Assembly: GCA_017792365.1 (NCBI GenBank)
Contig: CP051229.1
Coordinates: 2,976,001 to 3,040,000, forward strand
From: Hyphomonas sp.
GTDB taxonomy: Bacteria > Pseudomonadota > Alphaproteobacteria > Caulobacterales > Hyphomonadaceae
Reading direction: 5' to 3'
DNA: 64,000 bases
Numbering within the stretch: position 1 is the first letter of the stretch; each line of letters starts with the position of its first letter. This document shows positions 30,633-39,918 of this stretch, piece after piece. Made by a program: the position numbers and the translations under genes. The notes beneath the pieces were generated by a model that made no database searches, was not told the origin of the DNA, and worked only from the letters and a program-made list of their open reading frames with translations.

Positions 30633-31562
30633 TTGAACGCCGTTTCCAGCCTGACCAGTGATATTGCGATGGCCCGCGAGGCCGTCGCCAAGCGCCTGTC
30701 AGGTATCGATCCGCACGATCTGGCGGCCCAGCGCATCGCCTATGACGCGTTTTCCGAGACCGACCCGATGCCGGAGATGGCGGGGCAGGCCGAGCTCACC
30801 ATGGGCGGCGTGCAATGCCTTGGCCTGATGCCGAAGGGCTCCAGCGGCGATCACATCGTGTTGTGGCTGCATGGCGGCGGCTACGTCATGGGCTCCTCGC
30901 GCAGTCACAAGGGACTGGCCAGCCAGATCGCGCACAAGGCCGGCATGTCTACGGTCATTCCGGACTATCGCCTCGCGCCCGAGAACAAGTTTCCCGCGCC
31001 GGTCGAGGATGCGGTCGCGGTCTATCAGGCCGTGATGGCCGAGGGCGTGAAGCCGGAGAACATCATCCTTGCCGGGGATTCAGCTGGCGGCGGACTGGCC
31101 GTGATGACGGCGCTGAAACTGCGCGAGATGAAGGTCGGCCAGCCGGCGGGGCTGCTGCTGCTGTCGCCGTGGGTGGACCTTTCGACATCCGGCTGGAGCA
31201 TCGAGGCCAAGGCCAAGCGCGATCCCTTCCTGACGCGCGGCGCGCTGCAGATGCGCACGCAGCAATACCTCGGCGACTGTTCCATGCATGATCCCGCTGT
31301 CGACGTCTTGAAGGCGGACCTGCGCGGCCTGCCGCCGGCTTTCATTCAAGTTGGCGAGGCGGAAATCCTGCTCTCGGATTCAACCGCGCTTGCCGAGAAG
31401 CTCGGAGCGGCTGGCGTGCCGGTGTCGCTCGAGATCTGGCCGGAAATGTTCCATATCTTCCAGGCCCGCTACAAGATGCTCGACCACGCCGCCCAGGCGG
31501 TGGATCGCCTTGGCGCATGGGCGCGCGCGCACGCGGTTACTTCGGTTTCGAATCCTGTGTAA
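30633..31562 (+). CDS. Alpha/beta hydrolase, hormone-sensitive-lipase (esterase) type
   Basis: 309 residues of the HSL/acetyl-esterase family. The oxyanion-hole motif is WLHGGGYVMGSSR (about 75-87), the nucleophile elbow GDSAGGGLAV (about 149-158, Ser at 151), and an acid (EILLSDS, near 252) and histidine (EMFHIFQ, near 283) complete the triad. Substrate is likely a short-chain acyl ester. A TTG at 30633 was taken as the start since GGAG lies about eight bases upstream; an ATG at 30669 is the alternative. Its end overlaps the convergent EamA permease gene by 26 bases. Confidence 0.88.
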   Translation: MNAVSSLTSDIAMAREAVAKRLSGIDPHDLAAQRIAYDAFSETDPMPEMAGQAELTMGGVQCLGLMPKGSSGDHIVLWLHGGGYVMGSSRSHKGLASQIAHKAGMSTVIPDYRLAPENKFPAPVEDAVAVYQAVMAEGVKPENIILAGDSAGGGLAVMTALKLREMKVGQPAGLLLLSPWVDLSTSGWSIEAKAKRDPFLTRGALQMRTQQYLGDCSMHDPAVDVLKADLRGLPPAFIQVGEAEILLSDSTALAEKLGAAGVPVSLEIWPEMFHIFQARYKMLDHAAQAVDRLGAWARAHAVTSVSNPV

Positions 31563-32511
31563 TCGGCGTCGCCGGCCCGATTTCGGGAACCCGCTGCGGC
31601 GCCGGTCGCGACAATAGCCAGACCCCGCTGAGCGTCAGGGCCATCGCCGCCATGTGCGGCCAGCCGAACGGCTCATTCAGTACGGCGACGGCGGCCCAGG
31701 CGGCGACCACGGGTCCGACGCCGCCGATCGCGCTCATCGGGCCGGGACCGATACGGCGGATGGCTTCGGCGATCATGAAGCTTGGGATCACGGTGCAGAC
31801 CGTGGCCAGGATGAAGCTGAGCCACAGCCCGTTGACCGTGACAGGCGGCGGGGCGTGCAGCGCCATCTCGATGCCGCTTTGCGTGAGGAAGGCGATCGAG
31901 GCGGCGGACATGGCGAATGAAGTGAAGAGCGCCGTGCCCATGCGGCGGATTACCGAGCGGGAGGCGGTAACATAGATCGCGTAGGTAAAGGCGCCGATGA
32001 AGATGACGACGCCGCCGACCAGCGCCATCTGGCCCTGCGCCCCGACCTCCGACCCGAACAGGATGGCCACGCCGATATAGGCCAGCGCAAGCGCGATGAC
32101 GTGGTTTCGCGTCACCCGCTCCTTGAGGAAGATGAAGGCGAGGACCGCGACCATGGTCGGGTAGATGTAGAGGATCAGCCGTTCGAGCTGGGCCGAGACG
32201 TATTGCAGGCCCCAGAAGTTCAGGATCGAGGACAGGTAATAGCTCAACAGGCCAAGGCCTGCCGCGGCTGCGTAGAGCTTCCATCCCGGGCGCTTGTCGG
32301 AGCGCCGGAAGGCGAAGAAGCCGATCACGAGGAAGAACGGCAGCGAGAACGCCATCCGCCACGTCAGGAGCTGTGAGACGCCCATGCCTTCGGCGTAGGC
32401 GAGCTTGATGACGACGCCCTTCAGCGAGAACAGGCCGGCGCCAAGCGCGGCGAGCAGGGCGCCGATCATCTGGTTGCGGGCTGCGTCGGTTTCGACGGCT
32501 TCGGTGGTCAT
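31537..32511 (-). CDS. EamA-family (DMT) permease
   Basis: 324-residue inner-membrane carrier of the drug/metabolite transporter superfamily, made of two EamA repeats of five helices each (about 17-150 and 165-295). Typical phrases are LKGVVIKLAYAEGMGVSQLLTWRM at the start, YIYPTMVAVLAFIFLKERVT (end of repeat one) and GPVVAAWAAVAVLNEPFGWPHMAAMALTLSGVWLLSR (end of repeat two), with the proline-glutamate motif after the helix in each. Function ranges from amino-acid or nucleotide-sugar export; not specified here. It is read alone and its 3' end overlaps the upstream hydrolase gene. Confidence 0.9.
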   Translation of the reverse strand: MTTEAVETDAARNQMIGALLAALGAGLFSLKGVVIKLAYAEGMGVSQLLTWRMAFSLPFFLVIGFFAFRRSDKRPGWKLYAAAAGLGLLSYYLSSILNFWGLQYVSAQLERLILYIYPTMVAVLAFIFLKERVTRNHVIALALAYIGVAILFGSEVGAQGQMALVGGVVIFIGAFTYAIYVTASRSVIRRMGTALFTSFAMSAASIAFLTQSGIEMALHAPPPVTVNGLWLSFILATVCTVIPSFMIAEAIRRIGPGPMSAIGGVGPVVAAWAAVAVLNEPFGWPHMAAMALTLSGVWLLSRPAPQRVPEIGPATPITQDSKPK

Positions 32512-32735
32512 CGCATTCTGCTCCGCCTCGACATTTCGGAGAGGTGAAAGCGCCGGTTGTCGAGACGAACGCCGGAGCCTTGTGGCTGCCGGCTGGTGCG
32601 CCGCCTTAAGCGAACGCCGCCGGCTGCCGCCCGATAAGGGCGAGCCAGAGGTCGATGCGCTTGAGAAGCATTGCCGTCATGAGGCGGCTTATAGGCCTGA
32701 GTCTGGCGCTTGGCAAAGCAGAGCTTTGCGCCGGC

Positions 32736-33014
32736 TCAATCTTCCGTCGTGACCGTGAAGTCGCGAACCATGCCGCCGCTCTCCCGGCCCCATTTCGAGG
32801 CGCGCGTGCGCTGCTGGTGATGGTTGAAGGCGGCCTGATCGGCGAACAATTCATCGAGCCGCCACAGGCCGGGCGTCTGGTCGTCTTCAGTGAGCTCGAA
32901 CCGGAGGCAGCCCGGCTCGGCGCGCGAGAGGGCGATGTGTTCGGGGATAAGCTGTCGGGCGCGCTCTATGGCGTGCCCGGTGGCGGTGAGCGTACCCAGG
33001 ATGCGGACAGGCAT
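32736..33014 (-). CDS. Antibiotic biosynthesis monooxygenase (ABM) domain protein
   Basis: 92-residue single-domain protein of the ABM/quinol monooxygenase fold (ferredoxin-like dimer): MPVRILGTLTATGHAIERARQLIPEHIALSRAEPGCLRFELTED at the start and RLDELFADQAAFNHHQQRTRASKWGRES at the end. The AEPGCLRFEL followed by LWRLDE-F-DQAAFNHHQ block is the family signature, with a histidine pair in the active pocket. It may oxidise aromatic or quinol substrates without a cofactor. It lies directly upstream of the amidase gene on the same strand's far side (24 bases), with separate translation starts. Confidence 0.85.
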   Translation of the reverse strand: MPVRILGTLTATGHAIERARQLIPEHIALSRAEPGCLRFELTEDDQTPGLWRLDELFADQAAFNHHQQRTRASKWGRESGGMVRDFTVTTED

Positions 33015-33038
33015 TCTCAGCGCTCCCGTTTGCTGCGG

Positions 33039-34418
33039 CTAGCCGAGCGGCGGAGGGGAGACCGGTCGCGCCAGCAGCTCGGCGAACTTGAGGCAGGTCA
33101 TGTCGCCAAGGTGCGGACCGATGGCCTGCAGGCTGATCGGCATGCTGTTGCGATCGACGCCGACGGGAAAGGCGCAGGCGGGTAGGTTTCCAAACGTCGC
33201 GGTCGAGATCCAGCCCATCTGGTCGCCATAGGGCGTGGGGCCGCCGTCGATGTCGATCGCGCGCTTCTTCCAGTCTGGCTCGGTGGTGTGCGGGAAGGCG
33301 CCGGTTCCGAACGTGGGCATCAGCACGATGTCGAACTGTTCGAAGATCGCCGCCATCTGGCGGCGGAACAGGTGCTGGGCGTCTTCAAGGTCCATGTATT
33401 CGTGGGCGGGAATGGACCGGCTGGCGGAGCCGGCGCGCCGGTTGATGATTGTCTGCAGCATCTTCTGGTAGCGCCGGTGCATCTGTTCGAGGTCCGGCAC
33501 GAGGTCCGATGCGCGGGCGACCGTGGCGCCATCGCCCTCGAGTTGCTGCGCGATGTCCTCAAGTGCGCTGCGGACCGAGCTGTCGGCCTTGGCGCGCGGG
33601 TGATCGGCGATGACGAGCACGCGGAAGTCGCCGGGTCGCTTTTGGGCGGGTTCGTCGAAGCTCAGCGGTCCGCCGGGCGTCATCGCGTCCCGGCCGGCGA
33701 TGACCTTCATGGCCAGCGCGAGGTCTGGCGCCGTGCGGCCGATGGGGCCAGCGACCGACAGCGGCGATGCGCGCATGAAGCGGTCGGCATGCGGCGGCAT
33801 GTGGCCGGCGAGCGATAAGATGCCGTAGGTCGTCTTGAGGCCGAAGACGCCGCAGAACGCCGCCGGTATGCGGACCGATCCGCCAATATCGGTGCCGACT
33901 TCCAGTGCGGAGAAACCCGAAGCGATGGCGGCCGCGGAACCGCCGGAAGAGCCGCCCGGCGAACGCGTCAGATCGTGCGGATTGTTGGTGCGGCCATAGT
34001 TCGGGTTGTTCGACTGCCAGTCCGCCAGAGCGGGCGGAACGTTTGTCTTGCCGAGGATGACGGCGCCTGCAGCCTTAAGGCGCTTCACGATGACAGCGTC
34101 TTCCGAGGCGATGTATGGCTCATCGAGTTTGTGACCCCAGGTTGTCGGGTAGCCGGCAAGGTCGAAGCTCTCCTTGACGGTCATCGGTACGCCGCAGAGC
34201 AGGCCGCCGTCGCCGCTGGCCAGCGCCTTGTCCGCCTTTGCAGCGTCGGCGCGGGCCCGGTCGAAATCGCGCACGATGACGGCGTTGATCGGGCCGTCCA
34301 GCGCTTCGATCCGGGCGATGGAGGCTTCGCAGAGCTCGCTGGCGCTGACGGCCTTGCTCCGTAGCGCTTCACGAAGCTCGGATGCCGACGATGTCTGGAG
34401 GTCTGGGATTTCTGTCAT
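33039..34418 (-). CDS. Amidase (amidase-signature family)
   Basis: 459-residue amide hydrolase. The Ser-Ser-Lys triad is visible: lysine in MTVKESFDLAG (about residue 80), the cis-serine within SPGGSSGGSAAAIAS (about 154-168), and the nucleophile serine in GTDIGGSVRIPA (about 173-184). The length is normal. The substrate cannot be assigned; related genes are annotated as amidase, GatA-like or indoleacetamide hydrolase, and no GatB/GatC partner is adjacent, so a free amidase is more likely than the tRNA amidotransferase subunit. Confidence 0.92.
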   Translation of the reverse strand: MTEIPDLQTSSASELREALRSKAVSASELCEASIARIEALDGPINAVIVRDFDRARADAAKADKALASGDGGLLCGVPMTVKESFDLAGYPTTWGHKLDEPYIASEDAVIVKRLKAAGAVILGKTNVPPALADWQSNNPNYGRTNNPHDLTRSPGGSSGGSAAAIASGFSALEVGTDIGGSVRIPAAFCGVFGLKTTYGILSLAGHMPPHADRFMRASPLSVAGPIGRTAPDLALAMKVIAGRDAMTPGGPLSFDEPAQKRPGDFRVLVIADHPRAKADSSVRSALEDIAQQLEGDGATVARASDLVPDLEQMHRRYQKMLQTIINRRAGSASRSIPAHEYMDLEDAQHLFRRQMAAIFEQFDIVLMPTFGTGAFPHTTEPDWKKRAIDIDGGPTPYGDQMGWISTATFGNLPACAFPVGVDRNSMPISLQAIGPHLGDMTCLKFAELLARPVSPPPLG

Positions 34419-34477
34419 GGCCGCAGCTTAGACGCGGATTCGCGGTTGACCAGTATGCAGGATGAGGCTGCTGACAC

Positions 34478-35422
34478 TTACGCGCGGGGGTGGGCTTCCT
34501 TGTGGACGGCCTTGAGGCGCGCCGCATCGACGCCGGTATAGATCTGGGTCGTCGACAGGGAGGCGTGGCCCAGCAATGCCTGTATCGAGCGCAGGTCGCC
34601 GCCGTTCGACAGGAGATGGGTGGCGAAGGAGTGACGCAGCGCGTGGGGCGTTGCGGTCTCGGGCAGGCCGAGTTCGTGGCGCACACGCTCCATCAGGCGC
34701 TGGACGATGCGCGGGTTAAGCGGCCCGCCGCGTGTGCCCCGGAAGATGGATTCCGACTTGTTGATCAGGAACGGACAGATGTCGGTGTAGGCGTCAAGCG
34801 CTTGGCGGACCGGTTTGATCAGGGGCGCGATCCGGACCTTGCCGCCCTTGCCGGTGATCCGCAGCTGTTCGGGGGCCGGGACGTCGGCGCCGGTGATCGA
34901 CAGCGCTTCGGACAGGCGAAGCCCGGCCCCGTACATGACGGCGACGAGGGCGGCGTCGCGTGCGCAGACCCATTCCGGCGTATCCATCCCTGCAGCGCCG
35001 GTCTGGGCCGACTTGATGGCGGCCTGTGCGGACTGCTCGGGCAGGGGGCGCGGCAGGCGATGGGGGCGTCGCGGCGTTTCGAACATCAGGGCGCGCGCGT
35101 TAGGGGCGTCGAGCCTGCGGTCAAGAAACTTGAAGAAGGCGCGGATCGAGGATGCGGCGCGGGCCCGCGAGGTGGCGGCGAGGTTGTCCTGCGAGCGGCG
35201 GTGGGCGAGCCATGCGATGACGTCGTGGCGCGACAGGCGGGCCAGTTCGCCAACGGACGGTTCGCCGCCGAGATGCTGGTTCATGAAGCCGAGAAAGTTC
35301 GCGACGTCGCGCTGGTAGGCTTCGACCGTCTTTGCAGATGAGCGCCGCTCGGCTGCAAGCCAGCGGGTGAATTCGGCCAGCGCCTCGTGGGCGGGCATGT
35401 CTGCGTGGGGCGATCGGCTCAT
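34478..35422 (-). CDS. xerC: Tyrosine recombinase XerC
   Basis: 314-residue site-specific recombinase for chromosome-dimer resolution at dif together with XerD. The N-terminal SAM-like domain spans about 12-100. Catalytic residues are the arginine in GAGLRLSEAL (about residue 170), HALRHSFATHLL (HxxR, about 258-269), the second histidine in LLGHASLSTTQ (about 284) and the nucleophilic tyrosine in IYTGVD (about 293). Length and motif spacing fit a housekeeping Xer protein and not a phage integrase. It is divergent from the hybrid kinase gene, and priA follows that gene. Confidence 0.95.
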   Translation of the reverse strand: MSRSPHADMPAHEALAEFTRWLAAERRSSAKTVEAYQRDVANFLGFMNQHLGGEPSVGELARLSRHDVIAWLAHRRSQDNLAATSRARAASSIRAFFKFLDRRLDAPNARALMFETPRRPHRLPRPLPEQSAQAAIKSAQTGAAGMDTPEWVCARDAALVAVMYGAGLRLSEALSITGADVPAPEQLRITGKGGKVRIAPLIKPVRQALDAYTDICPFLINKSESIFRGTRGGPLNPRIVQRLMERVRHELGLPETATPHALRHSFATHLLSNGGDLRSIQALLGHASLSTTQIYTGVDAARLKAVHKEAHPRA

Positions 35423-35537
35423 GCGGGCAATGCTGGCAGACGCCGCTTAAGGTGGAGTTGCCGGGCGCGATTGCGGGCGCCGGACGCAGCGTAAAGGCCC
35501 TCTCCCGGCGCCCCATGCATTACCCAGAGGCATCAAT

Positions 35538-37675
35538 TTGTTAAGGGTCGGGGCCGATGTTGATCGCGAAACTCGAATCTTCGTTCGTGGGGTGGCGATG
35601 CAAAAGGGTCTGGTGGTCGAGGGCAGGCAGCAATTCTTCGAGGACGTAGTCGACCATATGGCGATGCTGTGCCGTGCGCCGATCGCGATCGTCATGCTGG
35701 TGCAGGGACGCCGCCAATGGGTCAGCGGCGTGGACGATGGCAAGGGCGGCGAAGTCGACCTTGAGGCTAGCTACGACGCCCTGAGCCTGATGGGCGAAGG
35801 CCCGGCCATCGTCACCGACACCGCGTCGCTGGCGGGCTTCGACCATGAGAGCGTTCATGCGACGCGCTCGGGCGTTCGGGCCTTTATTGCGCAGCCGATG
35901 AAGTTCGAAGGCGCGATTGTCGGATACATCTACCTCGCCGACCAGCGGCCGCGCGAATGGGGCGAGCCGGAGATCGGCTACATGGAGCGGGCGGCCCGAC
36001 TGATGGCTGCGCACGTCGAAGCGCGGTCGGTGATTGAAGAGAAGGACCGGCGGCTCGAGCTCGAAACCGAGCTGGCCCGGGTCGGCGAGCGCTATCGCAT
36101 CATCTTCGAGAACCTCAGCGAGGGCGTCAGCGTGATGAACGCCGACGGCGAGATCATCAAGGCGAACCCCGCAGCGCCGCGTCTTCTGGGGCTGACGATG
36201 GACCAGATGCTGGGGCGTACGCCCATGCACGATCAGTGGCGCTTCATCGACGACGGCGGCTCCCCATCCCCAACGATCAGAACATCGCGCTTGTGGCGCT
36301 GCGGACCGGGCGGCCGCAGTTGGGCATTGTTCAGGGCGTGAACCTGCCTTCAGGCGAGATGCGGTGGATGCACGTCAGCTCTGTGCCGATGGAGTTCGAC
36401 GAAAATGGTCGTCCGCAACAGGTGGTCTCCACGTTCACCGACGTGACGGATGAACGCGCCAGAGATGCGTACCTGATGGAGGCGCTGACCGCCGCAGAGC
36501 GCGCAGCCGTCTCAAAGCAGAAGTTTCTGGCCGACATGAGCCACGAGATCCGCACGCCGCTGAACGGTGTCGTCGGGATCGCTCAGGCCCTGAAGATGAC
36601 CAACCTAGATGAAGAGCAGGCGGATCTGGTCGAGACGATCCTTCAGAGCAGCGCGACGCTGACGACGCTCCTGAACGATGTGCTTGACCTGTCGAAGATC
36701 GAGGCGGGCAAGTTCGAGATCTTGCGGTCCGAGCAGGACATCGCCGAGTTTGCGCGACGCCAGATGCAGTTGTGGAAGCCGCGGGCGCAGGAAAAGGGTC
36801 TGGGGCTGGACCTTGTCATCGACGTCGACGTGCCGCCGCGTCTGGCTTTCGACGGCGTCCGGGTCCAGCAATGCCTCAACAACCTCATTTCAAACGCTGT
36901 AAAGTTCACCAGCAGCGGCAGCGTCTCGCTGAAGATCGAGTGCGCCGAACGCGCGGGCGGCGAACGCATGGTGACCATGAGCGTGAGCGATACCGGCCCC
37001 GGCATGGATGAGGAAACGCTTGGTCGGCTGTTCCAGCCCTTCACGCAGGCTGATGGCAGCGTTGCGACCGAACACGGCGGGACCGGCCTCGGCCTGTCGA
37101 TCGCGCGTCGGCTGGCCAAGCTGATGGGCGGGGACGCCAGCGCGACCAGCACGCCCGGGAAGGGCTCCGTGTTTCGGTTTTCGTTCAGCGCCGGTTCCAC
37201 GTCCATGTCGCGACTGGTTGAGACCTCAAGCGAGGCGGTCGAGAAGCCCGCCCCGCCGCCGCCGACTGACGATGGGCGGTTGCGCGTTCTCGTCGTCGAC
37301 GACAACCCGGTAAACCGACAAGTGGCTGTGTTGTTTCTCAAGCCTCTCAACGCCATCGTGGTGCAGGCGTCGAACGGTCAGGAGGCGCTCGACGCCATGG
37401 AGACGCACCGGTTCGATATCGTCCTTCTGGACATGCACATGCCGGTGCTCGACGGTCCCGGCGCGATCGCCAAGATCCGCGCGAGCAAGGAGGACTGGTC
37501 GTCGACGCCGGTGCTCGCAGTGACGGCGGATGCGATGACGGGGGACAAGGAGCGCTATCTGTCCCTTGGGCTGGATGGCTATTTGCCCAAGCCCCTCAAC
37601 GCCAAGGACCTGACAGCGGAGATTGACCGGCTGACGAACCGGTCCGAAAAGTCCGGCCTGCGGGCCGCCGGCTAG
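35538..37675 (+). pseudogene. Hybrid sensor histidine kinase (GAF-PAS-HK-REC), one frameshift
   Basis: About 712 residues once one missing base is restored. Order: GAF domain (about 25-165), PAS domain (about 195-300), HisKA with the phosphorylated histidine in MSHEIRTPLNG (about 335), HATPase with DTGPGMDEETLGRLFQPF and GGTGLGLSIARRLAKLMGG, and a C-terminal receiver (VLVVDDNPVNRQVA, acceptor aspartate in IVLLDMHMP, about 635). The break is in the CCCC run at 36262-36265, between WRFIDDGG and IPNDQNIALVALRTG; one extra C restores reading. Start uncertain: TTG at 35538 has AGAGG upstream, ATG at 35598 is the alternative. No cognate regulator is adjacent. Probably intact in the living cell. Confidence 0.85.
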
Positions 37676-37741
37676 GGGCGCTGAACCCGCTGATTGCTAG
37701 CTGGCGCTAATCGCCCCACATTCACGCCCATGCTGTTTCCG

Positions 37742-39901
37742 ATGCGAATCGTTTCGGTGCTGTTGGCGCAGCCCCTGCCGGAGCCCTTCGACTACATCCT
37801 GCCTGACGGGATGGAGGCCGAGGAGGGGGCGTTCGTCGTCGTGCCGCTGGGATCGCGGGAGGTGATGGGGGTTGTCTGGGGGCACAAGGACAGTTCCGAG
37901 CACGCCAGGCTGAAGGCGGTCAGCGCGGTGATCGACACGGCGCCGCCCTTGCCGAAATCGGTGCGCGATTTCATCGAACGGGCGGCGAGCTATTCCTGCG
38001 CGTCGCTCGGCTACATGCTGGCGATGACGATGCGTTCGCGCGAGGCGCTGGAGGAGAGCCCGGTCGCGCGGCTGGTGAGGCCGACAGGTGCGCCGCCTGA
38101 CCGCATGACGCCTGCCCGCGACAAGGTGCTGGTCGCGGCCACCGAACCGATGGCGGCGGCTGAACTGGCGCGCAAGGCGGAGGTGTCTTCCGGCGTTGTG
38201 AAGGGTCTGGTCGACCAGGGTGCGCTGGAGGTCGTCGAACAGGAAGTCGATCTGCCGTATCCTGAACCCGACATCGACATGCAGGGCAAGACGCTGACGG
38301 CCGACCAGCAGGCGGCCGCGGCGGAACTCTCGGACCTGGTGCGCTCGCGCGAATTTCACGCAGCGCTGCTGGATGGGGTGACCGGGTCTGGCAAGACGGA
38401 GGTCTATTTCGAGGCGATCGCTGCGGCGTTGCGCGATGATCCGACGGCGCAGGTTCTGGTGCTGCTGCCGGAAATCGCGCTGACGCAGGCGGTGATGGGC
38501 CGGTTCAAGGAGCGCTTTGGCGCCGTTCCCGCGGAATGGCATTCGGCGGCGGGATCGAAGGTGCGCCGCAGGGTCTGGCGCGAGGTTGCGAACGGGCGGG
38601 CGCGGATCGTGGTCGGGGCGCGGTCGGCGCTGTTCCTGCCGTTTCCCAATCTGCGGCTGGTCATCGTCGATGAGGAACACGACACCTCCTACAAGCAGGA
38701 AGAGGGCGTGATCTATAATGCGCGCGACCTCTCGGTGATGCGCGCGCATGGCGCGAAGGCGACGGTGCTGCTGGCGTCGGCGACGCCGTCGCTGGAAACG
38801 CTCGCAAACGCGCAGTCGGGAAAGTACCGGCATCTGAAGCTGCGGGCGCGGCCGGGCGCTGCGCGGCTGCCGGATATTCTCCTGTCGGACATGCGCGAGT
38901 CGCCGCCGGAAAAGGACCGCTGGCTGTCGCCGCCGCTGGTCGAGGCGATGGACCAGACGCTGTCTGCGGGTGAGCAGGTGCTGCTCTATCTCAACCGCCG
39001 GGGCTATGCGCCGCTCGTTCTGTGCAAGGCGTGCGGGGAAAAGCTGAAGGCGCCGGACACCGACAGCTGGCTGACCGAGCATCGCTATACCGGCATGCTG
39101 ATCTGCCATCTCACCGGCTTCACGATGCGCAAGCCTTCGCATTGCCCGCACTGCGGCGCGGAGGGCGCGCTGTCGGGGATTGGTCCGGGGGTGGAGCGGC
39201 TGGCGGAAGAGACGCGGCAGCGTTTTCCGAAGGCGAAGATCGAAGTGTTTTCTTCGGACACGACGCGCTCGAACGAGGCGCTGATGGACCTGGTGAACCG
39301 CATGGAGCGGGGCGAGATCGACATCATGATCGGCACGCAGATGGCGGCGAAGGGCCACAACTTTCCGAACCTGACGCTGGTCGGAGTCGTGGATGCGGAC
39401 TCGAGCCTCAAAGGCGGCGACTTGCGTGCGGGAGAGCGTACGTTCCAGTTGCTGAGCCAGGTGGCGGGACGGGCGGGCCGTGCGGAGAAGCCGGGCCGTG
39501 CGATCATCCAGACCTATGCGCCGGAGAGCCCGGCGTTCGAACTGCTCGCGGCCGGTGATCGTGACGCCTACATGGAGTTCGAACTGGCCCAGCGCGAACT
39601 GCTTGGCTACCCGCCGTTCGGGCGGCTGGGGGCGGTCATACTGTCGGCGCTGAGTTCAGAGGACGCCGACGAATGGGCGCGCGAATTCGGCAGGGCGCAG
39701 CCGAATGCCGGCGGCGTCGATGTGCTGGGGCCTGCGCCGGCGCCGATCGCAGTGTTGCGCGGGCGGCACAGGCGGAGGTTCCTCGTTCGCACCGATCGCA
39801 ATGTCGATATTTCCGCGTTTCTTTCGGCATGGCGCGATCGTGTGAAGGCGCCCTCGAGCGTGCGCGTGACGCTGGATGTGGAGCCCTACAGCTTCATGTA
39901 G
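37742..39901 (+). CDS. priA: Primosomal protein N' (replication restart helicase)
   Basis: 3'-5' superfamily 2 helicase that restarts stalled replication forks. About 719 residues from ATG 37742; an ATG at 37730 adds four residues. The N-terminal PriA-specific domain (MRIVSVLLAQPLPEPFDYILP) is followed by Walker A DGVTGSGKTEVYF (about 210-222), LLPEIALTQ, DEEH Walker B (about 305-320) and the helicase C-terminal motifs. The zinc region at 428-471 is peculiar: only five of the eight usual cysteines remain (C428, C431, C455, C468, C471). The positions corresponding to the second pair and to the second member of the third pair are A437, T440 and T458. One of the two zinc sites therefore looks lost. 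Confidence 0.95.
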   Translation: MRIVSVLLAQPLPEPFDYILPDGMEAEEGAFVVVPLGSREVMGVVWGHKDSSEHARLKAVSAVIDTAPPLPKSVRDFIERAASYSCASLGYMLAMTMRSREALEESPVARLVRPTGAPPDRMTPARDKVLVAATEPMAAAELARKAEVSSGVVKGLVDQGALEVVEQEVDLPYPEPDIDMQGKTLTADQQAAAAELSDLVRSREFHAALLDGVTGSGKTEVYFEAIAAALRDDPTAQVLVLLPEIALTQAVMGRFKERFGAVPAEWHSAAGSKVRRRVWREVANGRARIVVGARSALFLPFPNLRLVIVDEEHDTSYKQEEGVIYNARDLSVMRAHGAKATVLLASATPSLETLANAQSGKYRHLKLRARPGAARLPDILLSDMRESPPEKDRWLSPPLVEAMDQTLSAGEQVLLYLNRRGYAPLVLCKACGEKLKAPDTDSWLTEHRYTGMLICHLTGFTMRKPSHCPHCGAEGALSGIGPGVERLAEETRQRFPKAKIEVFSSDTTRSNEALMDLVNRMERGEIDIMIGTQMAAKGHNFPNLTLVGVVDADSSLKGGDLRAGERTFQLLSQVAGRAGRAEKPGRAIIQTYAPESPAFELLAAGDRDAYMEFELAQRELLGYPPFGRLGAVILSALSSEDADEWAREFGRAQPNAGGVDVLGPAPAPIAVLRGRHRRRFLVRTDRNVDISAFLSAWRDRVKAPSSVRVTLDVEPYSFM

Positions 39902-39918
39902 GGCGCAGCGCCGGCGGC

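Noticed and set aside
34478-35422. Tyrosine recombinase as a sign of an integrated element
   Set aside because: It has XerC length and motifs, housekeeping neighbours such as priA, and no attachment-site repeats or phage genes.
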